A stretch of 64,000 nucleotides of DNA from Flavobacteriaceae bacterium S0862 (GTDB lineage Bacteria; Bacteroidota; Bacteroidia; Flavobacteriales; Flavobacteriaceae): NCBI GenBank assembly GCA_023015825.1, contig JALKAW010000005.1, positions 62,001-126,000 on the forward strand, in the 5' to 3' direction. Made by a program: the position numbers and the translations under genes. Positions 47,307 through 54,933 of the stretch are shown here, piece after piece; the first letter of the stretch is position 1, and each line of letters starts with the position of its first letter. A model generated the notes under the pieces. That model saw only the letters and a program-made list of their open reading frames with translations, did no database searches and had not been told where the DNA came from.

Positions 47307-48656
47307 ATGATTATTAATAACAAAAAACTAGAAAATATATGTTTGATGCTTGCAATTATTGTTGGCATTATTTCTTGTAAAAATGAACCTAAAGAAGAAA
47401 TCATAAATGATGAAATAGCTTTAGAAGAAGATATAGAAATCGAAAGATATGAATTTGGATTTAACCTAAACGACTTTATTGTAGTTAGAGATACAATAAG
47501 AAGAGGTGATAGTTTTGGTCAAATATTAGAGCGTAATAAAATTGGCTATCCTCAAATTTACAACATAGTAGAAAAAACCAAAGATTCTTTTAATATTGCA
47601 AGACTTCAAGAGGGAAAACCATACACATTACTTTGCACGAAAGACTCTTTACAATTACCAACATGTTTTATTTACCAACCTAATAAGGAAGAATATGTAG
47701 TTGTGAATTTTCAAGATTCCATTCATGCATATACTAATAAAAAGCCTATTAAATATGTTGAAAAGGAAGCAACAGGAACCATTGCTCCTGGTTCAAGCAT
47801 TTCTCAAGTATTAGATGAACAAGGGCTAAGCCAGAGATTGGCATTTATGATGGCAGATGATATTTATGCTTGGACAATAGATTTTAATAGACTGCAAGAA
47901 GGCGATAAATTTAAAGTTATTTATACCGATAAATATATAGACGATAGTACTTACGTAGGCGTTCAAAATATAAAAGCAGCATATTTTGAACATAACAAAG
48001 AACCTTTCTACGCTTTTGAATTTGAAACCGATAAAGAAAAAGGTTTTAGGGATTATTTTAGCGAAGAGGCTAAAAATTTGCGTAGAGCCTTTTTAAAGGC
48101 ACCTGTACAGTTTAGTCGTGTATCATCACGCTATAATTTAAAAAGACGTATTGCTTATTATGGCAATAGGGTTAGGCCACATAGAGGAACTGATTTTGCT
48201 GCAGGTATTGGGACTCCAATTTTAGCAACAGCTAACGGAACGGTTACAAAATCAAGTTATACAAGAGGAAATGGCAAGTATGTAAAGATCAAACACAATG
48301 CGACATATAGCACTCAATATTTGCACATGAAAAACCGAAACGTGAAGGTGGGACAGTTTGTAAAGCAAGGAGATGTCATTGGTTGGGTTGGTATGACAGG
48401 GAATACTGGAGGACCACATGTGTGTTATCGTTTTTGGAAAAATGGAAAACAAGTAGATCCATTTAAGCAAAAACTACCTGAAGCAGAACCAATTTCGGAT
48501 AGTCTTAAAGCGGAATTCCTAGAATTTATTAAACCTCTTAAAGCTCAACTAGATGGTATTGATTTTTTAAGAGAAAAATTGGAAATAAAGATTGATAGTA
48601 CTAAAATTTTAGATAATCAAATATTGGTAGAAGACGATTTAATAACCGAAAAATAA
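47307..48656 (+). CDS. M23-family murein endopeptidase lipoprotein
   Basis: The protein has 449 residues. A lipoprotein-like N-terminus ends in IISCKN. Two OapA/LysM-like segments (VRDTIRRGDSFGQILERN; TIAPGSSISQVLDEQGL) precede the C-terminal LytM domain. Zinc site residues are H292 and D296 (RPHRGTDFAAGIGTPI) and H371 in GGPHVCYRFW, where the usual HxH reads H371-V-C373, so Cys replaces the last His ligand. It likely cuts peptidoglycan cross-bridges. Its stop overlaps the pgi start by 1 base (TAATG). Confidence 0.92.
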   Translation: MIINNKKLENICLMLAIIVGIISCKNEPKEEIINDEIALEEDIEIERYEFGFNLNDFIVVRDTIRRGDSFGQILERNKIGYPQIYNIVEKTKDSFNIARLQEGKPYTLLCTKDSLQLPTCFIYQPNKEEYVVVNFQDSIHAYTNKKPIKYVEKEATGTIAPGSSISQVLDEQGLSQRLAFMMADDIYAWTIDFNRLQEGDKFKVIYTDKYIDDSTYVGVQNIKAAYFEHNKEPFYAFEFETDKEKGFRDYFSEEAKNLRRAFLKAPVQFSRVSSRYNLKRRIAYYGNRVRPHRGTDFAAGIGTPILATANGTVTKSSYTRGNGKYVKIKHNATYSTQYLHMKNRNVKVGQFVKQGDVIGWVGMTGNTGGPHVCYRFWKNGKQVDPFKQKLPEAEPISDSLKAEFLEFIKPLKAQLDGIDFLREKLEIKIDSTKILDNQILVEDDLITEK

Positions 48657-50302
48657 TGGCTTTAAAGAGCATTAATCCAACCAAAACAAAAGCTTGGAAA
48701 AAGCTAGAAGAACATTTCCATGAGATAAAAAATGTTCACATGACACAATGGTTTGAAGAAGATTCAAATCGTGCGATTCGTTTCACAATTAAATGGGACG
48801 ATTTTTTTGTGGATTATTCAAAAAATAGGATTACTAAATCAACCATTGATTTGTTTTTGGAATTAGCGGAAGAAATGGAATTAAAAAAAGCCATATCTAG
48901 CTATTTCTCAGGTGATAAAATAAATCAAACAGAAAAAAGAGCAGTGTTGCATACAGCTTTACGAGCTCCAATAGATTCTCAAGTGTATGTTGATGGCGAA
49001 AACATCATTCCAAAGATTTATAGCGCCAAGAAAAAAATGGAAACCTTTACAAATGATGTCGTAAACGGTGTGTTAAAAGGGTTTACTGGAAAACAATTTA
49101 CCGATATTGTAAATATTGGTATTGGTGGCTCCGATCTTGGTCCAGCAATGGTTGTGGATGCACTAAGTTTTTACAAAAATCATTTAATAACGCATTTTGT
49201 TAGCAATATAGATGGAGACCACGTTAATGAAATTTTAAAAAAACTGAACCCAGAAACAACCTTATTTGTAATTGTTTCTAAAACATTTACGACCCAAGAA
49301 ACCCTATCTAATGCGAATACCATAAGACAATGGTTTCTACAATCGGGAGATAAAGAAGCTATTTCTAAACATTTTGTAGCAGTGTCTACCAATATTAAAA
49401 AGGCAAAAGAGTTTGGTGTTGAACAAGAAAACATATTCCCAATGTGGGATTGGGTTGGTGGTCGATTTTCACTATGGAGTACAGTAGGGTTAAGCATTAG
49501 TTTGTCTGTTGGTTATTCAAATTTTGAAAACCTATTACTTGGTGCTCATAATATGGATGAGCATTTTAAAAATGAACCTTTTCAATCAAATATTCCAGTT
49601 ATTTTGGCCTTTTTAAGTATTTGGTATAATAATTTTTTTAAAGCTGAAAGTGAAGCAATTATCCCTTATACTCAATATCTAAATCAGTTTGCAACATATT
49701 TTCAACAAGCAATTATGGAAAGTAATGGCAAAACTGTGATGCGAAATGGAGATAAAGTAAACTACCAAACAGGAAATATTATTTGGGGAGAACCTGGAAC
49801 AAATTCACAACACGCCTTTTTTCAGTTATTACATCAAGGTACAAAATTAATTCCAGCCGATTTTATTGGGTTTAAAGAAAGCTTGTATGGCAATTTAGAT
49901 CATCAAGATAAACTCATATCTAATTTTATTGCTCAAACTAAGGCACTGTTAAATGGAAAGACAAAAGAGGAGGTAGAGAATGAGCTTATAAACAGCAAAT
50001 TACCTAAAGATGCACAAAAAACACTAACCCCTTTTAAAGTGTTTGAAGGGAACAAGCCTACAACAACTTTTTTTATTAGGAAATTGACCCCAGAGAATCT
50101 GGGAAAGTTAATAGCCATGTATGAACATAAAATATTTGTACAAGGTGTAATTTGGAATATTAATAGTTATGACCAATTTGGCGTAGAGTTAGGAAAACAG
50201 CTAGCTACAAGTGTATTGGAGGAATTTAACTCTATAAAAATTAATAACCACGATTCTTCAACGAAAAACCTCATAAATTACTATAAAAATCGAGCAAAGT
50301 AA
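48656..50302 (+). CDS. pgi: Glucose-6-phosphate isomerase
   Basis: The 548-residue enzyme interconverts glucose-6-phosphate and fructose-6-phosphate. Family segments are NIGIGGSDLGPAMVVDAL, MWDWVGGRFSLWSTVGLS, QLLHQGTKLIPADFIG (catalytic His), and the second signature VIWNINSYDQFGVELGKQL. Length equals E. coli Pgi (549). It is coupled to the M23 peptidase gene by a TAATG overlap. Confidence 0.98.
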   Translation: MALKSINPTKTKAWKKLEEHFHEIKNVHMTQWFEEDSNRAIRFTIKWDDFFVDYSKNRITKSTIDLFLELAEEMELKKAISSYFSGDKINQTEKRAVLHTALRAPIDSQVYVDGENIIPKIYSAKKKMETFTNDVVNGVLKGFTGKQFTDIVNIGIGGSDLGPAMVVDALSFYKNHLITHFVSNIDGDHVNEILKKLNPETTLFVIVSKTFTTQETLSNANTIRQWFLQSGDKEAISKHFVAVSTNIKKAKEFGVEQENIFPMWDWVGGRFSLWSTVGLSISLSVGYSNFENLLLGAHNMDEHFKNEPFQSNIPVILAFLSIWYNNFFKAESEAIIPYTQYLNQFATYFQQAIMESNGKTVMRNGDKVNYQTGNIIWGEPGTNSQHAFFQLLHQGTKLIPADFIGFKESLYGNLDHQDKLISNFIAQTKALLNGKTKEEVENELINSKLPKDAQKTLTPFKVFEGNKPTTTFFIRKLTPENLGKLIAMYEHKIFVQGVIWNINSYDQFGVELGKQLATSVLEEFNSIKINNHDSSTKNLINYYKNRAK

Positions 50303-50339
50303 CTGTAAATAGGTGTCTGCGTATGTAATTACGTTAAAA

Positions 50340-50372
50340 TTTGTTAAAATTAAACAATAGTATGTATATTTG
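50340..50372 (+). promoter_or_regulatory. Bacteroidota-type promoter of the TonB receptor gene
   Basis: TTTG at 50340-50343 and TATATTTG at 50365-50372 match the -33/-7 consensus of Bacteroidota with a 21-base spacer. A leader of about 85 bases separates it from the ATG at 50464. This is the best-formed promoter I found in the window. Confidence 0.7.
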
Positions 50373-50463
50373 CGGCGGTAAAATTCTTAACTATTAGTTA
50401 ATAAACTATAACAATTAATGGTTAATTTTGCCTAGAACTAAAAAATCAATTTAATTTTTCAGT

Positions 50464-53148
50464 ATGAAAAAAACTACTCAATTTTTATTATTTGCTTTAG
50501 CATTAGTGTTTACTACAAGCGCAATAGCTCAAAGCACAGTTACAGGAACCATTATGGATTCTGAACTGAATGCTCCATTACCAGGAGCGAACATCCTTGA
50601 AAAAGGAACTACAAATGGAGCATCTACAGACTTCGATGGTAAATTTACATTAACCACTGAAGCAGCTTCGGGACAGATTGTTATATCTTATGTAGGGTAT
50701 GAATCTGTAACTTTAAAATTTGACGGTAATACTAACTTAGGAACAGTTACTTTGTTTCCTGATAACGCTTTAGAAGAAATCGTTGTTGTTGGTACAGGAC
50801 TTATTGATTTAGCCGATGATAGAAAAACACCAGTAGCGGTGTCTACCATTACAGCTAGTGAAATCCAAAAGAAAATTGGAACGCAAGATATTACAATGAC
50901 TCTTGTTAATACGCCTTCAGTATATGTCGCTGGACAGTCAGGTGGATTTGGAGATTCAAGAATTGCAGTTCGTGGTTTTGAACAAGATAACACAGCTTAC
51001 TTATTAAACGGACAACCAATTAATGGTATGGAAGATGGTAAAATGTATTGGTCTAACTGGTCTGGAATTAACGATATTGCTAGTGCAGTTCAAATTCAAA
51101 GAGGACTAGGTTCTTCTAAATTAGCAATCTCTTCAGTAGGAGGTACAACTAACTTTGTAACTAAAACTACCGATAAAAGAGAATCTGGATTTGTTTATGC
51201 AGGTGTTGCTAATAATAATTACATTAAAACTACTTACCAATACAGTACTGGAAAATCTGAAAAGGGTTGGGGAGCAAGTTTTATGTTATCTCACTGGCAA
51301 GGTGATGGCTACAATGAAGGAAACTTCGGTGAAGGTCAAACATACTTCTTCTCTTTAGGGTACACACCTAACGAGACACATAACTTTAACTTCTTAATTA
51401 CAGGTGCACCACAGTTTCACGATCAAAACTTCTCTAAAAGATTATCTGATTACGAGAAATATGGTCGTCGTTATAATAATAACTGGGGAACTTATAATGG
51501 CAAGTACATGACTGAAAGAAGAAACTTTTACCATAAGCCTGTTGCTAATTTAAACTGGGATTATAAAATTAGTGATGACACTAATTTATCTACGGTATTA
51601 TATGCCTCTTGGGGACGCGGTGGCGGAACTGGAAACAGAGGTAATAGAATTAGAACTGCTGAAGGACGAATAGATTATGATGCTATATATGCTTATAACT
51701 TAAGTACTTCAGGTGCTGGAGGTAATTTTGCTGCTGAGGGTGGATATATCACTAGGGCTTCAATGAATTTGCACAGCTGGTATGGAGTTGTTTCTAACTT
51801 GGAAACACAACTTAGCGAAAACTTATCATTTAATGTTGGTGTTGATTTAAGAACATACTATGGTAAGCACTTTAGAATTGTAGAGAATTTCCATGGCCTT
51901 ACATCTTGGCAAGAAAATATTCGTTTAAGAGATGAAAACCATCAAACATATGGGTCTTTCGGTACTTATAAAAACGTAATTACTACTAGAGATATGGCTG
52001 CAAATCCATGGACAGCAATGTTTGCTTCGTTTGATGAAGATGAGAAAATTGCTTACAGTAATGATGAGCGTATTTCTTATGCAGGGATGTTTACTCAGTT
52101 AGAATATTCTACTGATAGGTTTTCTGCATTCTTCCAAGGAGCACTATCAAATCAATCACACCAACGTTTTGATCATTATCAGTATGCTGACCAATCGCTT
52201 ATAGATGGTACATCATCGCAATGGACTGGAACACCACTTCCTAGTGGAACAAAAGATGCTGTAGATTCTGAAAAAGTTAATAATGTTGGATACAATGTAA
52301 AAGGTGGTTTAGGTTTTGTGTTAGATGAAGCTGAAGAAAATAAAGCATATGTTAATGCAGGACTTTATTCAAGACAACCTTATCATGATAATATCTTCCC
52401 ACAGTTTAATAACCAAGTAAGTCCTGGTCACCAAAATGAAACTATTTTTGGTCTTGAAGCTGGATATTCTTACAGTACTAGAGCATTTTCTGCTAATGTA
52501 AATGCTTACAGAACTTCTTGGAAAGATAGAGTGGTTAGTTCTTCTCGTATCGTAGGTGGCCTTGTGCAAAACACATTAAATTTTGGAGTTGAGCAATTAC
52601 ACTCTGGTGTTGAAGTAGACTTTACAGCAAGACCTTCTGATGGATTTAGAGTTAACGGATTTATGTCTGCAGGTAACTGGAGATATAAGGGATCATCTAC
52701 AACACAAATAACAGATGAGGACAGAAATATTATTTCTGAATCTGAAACTGATGTTGATGGTGGTGAAGTAGGAGATGCTGCTCAGTTTACTCTTGGTTTT
52801 GGTCTAGATATCGATTTAGCAGAAAGATTATCTTGGGATGCAGATTTTAGATTCTATGACAGATTATATGCTGATGTAGGAGCAGTAAAAGAAAACTTGA
52901 AATTACCTACTTACAAGATTGTTGATACAGGTATATCATACAAAATGTTAGTAGGAAAAGATAAAGATAAATCTGTAAACATTAGAGCTAACGTTAACAA
53001 CGTATTCTATGAAATTTATCTTTCAGACATAAGAACTAATATCCAAAACACAGGTGGTGAAGCTAACTTTAAAGGTATTAGTAACCGTAACCAAGGTTAC
53101 TTTGGATTAGGTAGAACTTGGAACGTAAGCTTACGTTACAAATTCTAA
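50464..53148 (+). CDS. TonB-dependent receptor with carboxypeptidase-regulatory-like domain
   Basis: This 894-residue outer-membrane receptor has a signal peptide (MKKTTQFLLFALALVFTTSAIAQ). The CarboxypepD_reg domain (VTGTIMDSELNAPLPGANIL, GASTDFDGKFTL) is at about 24-95, and the TonB box region is LEEIVVVGTGLIDL. The plug includes IAVRGFEQDNTAYLLNGQPI and IQRGLGSSKLAISSVGGTTNFV. The barrel ends with NVSLRYKF. It has no SusD-like or esterase partner and stands alone between pgi and a terminator. The substrate cannot be told. The strong promoter suggests high expression. Confidence 0.94.
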   Translation: MKKTTQFLLFALALVFTTSAIAQSTVTGTIMDSELNAPLPGANILEKGTTNGASTDFDGKFTLTTEAASGQIVISYVGYESVTLKFDGNTNLGTVTLFPDNALEEIVVVGTGLIDLADDRKTPVAVSTITASEIQKKIGTQDITMTLVNTPSVYVAGQSGGFGDSRIAVRGFEQDNTAYLLNGQPINGMEDGKMYWSNWSGINDIASAVQIQRGLGSSKLAISSVGGTTNFVTKTTDKRESGFVYAGVANNNYIKTTYQYSTGKSEKGWGASFMLSHWQGDGYNEGNFGEGQTYFFSLGYTPNETHNFNFLITGAPQFHDQNFSKRLSDYEKYGRRYNNNWGTYNGKYMTERRNFYHKPVANLNWDYKISDDTNLSTVLYASWGRGGGTGNRGNRIRTAEGRIDYDAIYAYNLSTSGAGGNFAAEGGYITRASMNLHSWYGVVSNLETQLSENLSFNVGVDLRTYYGKHFRIVENFHGLTSWQENIRLRDENHQTYGSFGTYKNVITTRDMAANPWTAMFASFDEDEKIAYSNDERISYAGMFTQLEYSTDRFSAFFQGALSNQSHQRFDHYQYADQSLIDGTSSQWTGTPLPSGTKDAVDSEKVNNVGYNVKGGLGFVLDEAEENKAYVNAGLYSRQPYHDNIFPQFNNQVSPGHQNETIFGLEAGYSYSTRAFSANVNAYRTSWKDRVVSSSRIVGGLVQNTLNFGVEQLHSGVEVDFTARPSDGFRVNGFMSAGNWRYKGSSTTQITDEDRNIISESETDVDGGEVGDAAQFTLGFGLDIDLAERLSWDADFRFYDRLYADVGAVKENLKLPTYKIVDTGISYKMLVGKDKDKSVNIRANVNNVFYEIYLSDIRTNIQNTGGEANFKGISNRNQGYFGLGRTWNVSLRYKF

Positions 53149-53166
53149 TACCCTATTATAGATATT

Positions 53167-53198
53167 AAAAACCTGCTCTTTTTTGAGCAGGTTTTTTT
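53167..53198 (+). terminator. Rho-independent terminator after the TonB receptor
   Basis: A 12-bp perfect stem, AAAAACCTGCTC (53167-53178) and GAGCAGGTTTTT (53185-53196), encloses a T6 loop and is followed by TT, 19 bases after the stop. Confidence 0.92.
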
Positions 53199-53244
53199 AT
53201 GGATAAAAATCACTATTTTTGAAATTTAACTAAAACTATAAATT

Positions 53245-53682
53245 ATGTACGATACTGTAAAAATGCTCCATTCTTATTGGGCTTATTTAGTGTTAATTAT
53301 ACTAATAATAGCAGTTATAAATGCTATTATTGGACTAACAGGCAAAAAAGAATATGATGCCAAAGCGTTTAGAATATCATTGTTTGGACTAATAGTATCT
53401 CACATACAATTGCTAATAGGAATTATATTATATTTTGTGTCGCCTTGGTTTAGTAATTGGAGTGAATTAGGAGGTGGAGTAATGAGCGATTCTATTTCTA
53501 GATTATATCTTGTAGAACATCCATTTATAAATATTTTAGCTGTAGTATTAATTACTATTGGTTACTCTAAGCATAAAAAGAAATCGGCTTCGGCTTCTAA
53601 ATTTAAAACAATTACTATTTTTTACTTATTAGGATTAGTATTGTTTTTATCGAGAATTCCGTGGAGTACTTGGTTAGGCTAA
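53245..53682 (+). CDS. Four-helix membrane protein with conserved histidines, cytochrome b-like
   Basis: The protein has 145 residues in four membrane segments (about 12-30, 44-65, 94-107 and 123-137). Histidines sit near segment ends: H9, H53, H92 and H110. H9/H53/H92 could bind heme, and similar flavobacterial proteins are often called cytochrome B, but no motif proves it. Other notes: SPWFSNWSELGG loop and RIPWSTWLG C-terminus. It stands alone between two terminators. Confidence 0.65.
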   Translation: MYDTVKMLHSYWAYLVLIILIIAVINAIIGLTGKKEYDAKAFRISLFGLIVSHIQLLIGIILYFVSPWFSNWSELGGGVMSDSISRLYLVEHPFINILAVVLITIGYSKHKKKSASASKFKTITIFYLLGLVLFLSRIPWSTWLG

Positions 53683-53690
53683 AAACATAA

Positions 53691-53723
53691 AAAAAAGCAG
53701 CAATTTTAATTGCTGCTTTTTTT
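53691..53723. terminator. Bidirectional terminator
   Basis: The stem AAAAAAGCAGCAATT pairs with AATTGCTGCTTTTTT around the centre at 53706-53707. It serves the four-helix protein on the plus strand and the exported EEP-family gene on the minus strand. Confidence 0.9.
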
Positions 53724-53742
53724 TATGTTTTATAGTTCGTGC

Positions 53743-54795
53743 TTACTTAACTTCTTTAATAATGTGCACATAGACAGGAAAGTGGTCGCTAAAGCCATTG
53801 GTGAAACCTCCATCGGCGAAACTCCTTAAAGGATACCCTTTATACCTCCCTTTTTTATTTGTTAAATACTGTTTGTTAAAAATACCTGCTTTATAAAACC
53901 TAAAAGATGAGTAGTCTTTTTCTAATAAGGGTTTTGTAATTAATATTTGGTCAAATAAACTCCAAGCGTCTCGATAGGCATTAGACCCTAATCCCTTTTT
54001 AAAAAAGTCTTCCATCGGGTTGTAAATACCTTTAAGTTTTACAGCTTCTTTGTTTTTCTCTGTTTTTAAAACATCCTTAAAGCTTGAGTTAGTTGGGTCA
54101 TCATTGAAATCTCCCATCGAAAATATTTTGGCATAAGGATCGATGGCTTGCAAAGAATCTATGATACGCTTATTTAATTGGGCTGCTGCAATGCGTTTAG
54201 GTCTACTTCTTGCTTCCCCACCGCTTCTTGAAGGCCAATGACTTACAATTACATGTATCGTTTCTCCATCAAGTTTTCCAGTAACCAGTAATTGATCCCT
54301 TGTATAGACACGTTTTCTAGTATTGTCATCATATATTTTTAATTCATGATTGCTAGTATTAGTTGGAGTAAAAAAATCTTTTTGGTACATTAATGCAACA
54401 TCAATTCCTCTGGCATCAGGAGATTCAAAGTGTACAATGCCATAATTTTTTGCAACTAAAGCAGGGTCATTTGCTAAATCTTCAACAACCTCTCTATTCT
54501 CTACTTCCGATAGACCAATAATTACTGGCGTATTTTTGGAGACATCTGCACCAATTTCAGATATAACTCGAGCCATATTCTGGACTTTCTTCTTATAAAT
54601 TTCTCCTCTGTTAAAATTTAATTCCATTATCGGGCTAGCCTCATCAAACTTATTTGGGTTGTTGATAGTGTCAAATAAGTTTTCAACATTGTAAAAAGCA
54701 ACAGTATGCACTTTAAATTTTCTTTTCTCTTGTGCATCTAAATTTATAAAAGCAAAAAAGAGAAGTACTACCGTTAAATAATTTATTTTTTTCAT
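53743..54795 (-). CDS. Exported endonuclease/exonuclease/phosphatase (EEP) family protein
   Basis: The protein has 350 residues with signal peptide MKKINYLTVVLLFFAFINLDAQ. EEP-fold catalytic elements are all visible: N36 (VAFYNVENLFDT), E97 (IIGLSEVENREV), RGIDVALMY, H186 (VSHWPSRSGG), D229/N231 (MGDFNDDP) and D337-H338 (GFSDHFPVYVH). It would hydrolyse phosphodiester bonds in nucleic acids or related substrates in the periplasm or outside. It is a paralogue of the cytosolic protein at 59566-60510. It is divergent from the TonB receptor at 54934, with 138 bases between. Confidence 0.9.
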   Translation of the reverse strand: MKKINYLTVVLLFFAFINLDAQEKRKFKVHTVAFYNVENLFDTINNPNKFDEASPIMELNFNRGEIYKKKVQNMARVISEIGADVSKNTPVIIGLSEVENREVVEDLANDPALVAKNYGIVHFESPDARGIDVALMYQKDFFTPTNTSNHELKIYDDNTRKRVYTRDQLLVTGKLDGETIHVIVSHWPSRSGGEARSRPKRIAAAQLNKRIIDSLQAIDPYAKIFSMGDFNDDPTNSSFKDVLKTEKNKEAVKLKGIYNPMEDFFKKGLGSNAYRDAWSLFDQILITKPLLEKDYSSFRFYKAGIFNKQYLTNKKGRYKGYPLRSFADGGFTNGFSDHFPVYVHIIKEVK

Positions 54796-54869
54796 TTAAA
54801 TGTGTATTAAAAGTCCGTTAAGATACAATCAAATCTTAAGCCAAAGGTAAATATTAGTGATAAATAATG

Positions 54870-54877
54870 TAAATTTG
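54870..54877 (+). promoter_or_regulatory. -7 element before the TonB receptor gene (TAAATTTG)
   Basis: TAAATTTG fits TAnnTTTG, 56 bases upstream of the ATG at 54934. No clear TTTG at -33. Confidence 0.4.
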
Positions 54878-54933
54878 ATAGTCTTATAAAATTTGTTTTT
54901 TAAGAGATAAGAGTATTAATTTTAATATAGAAA

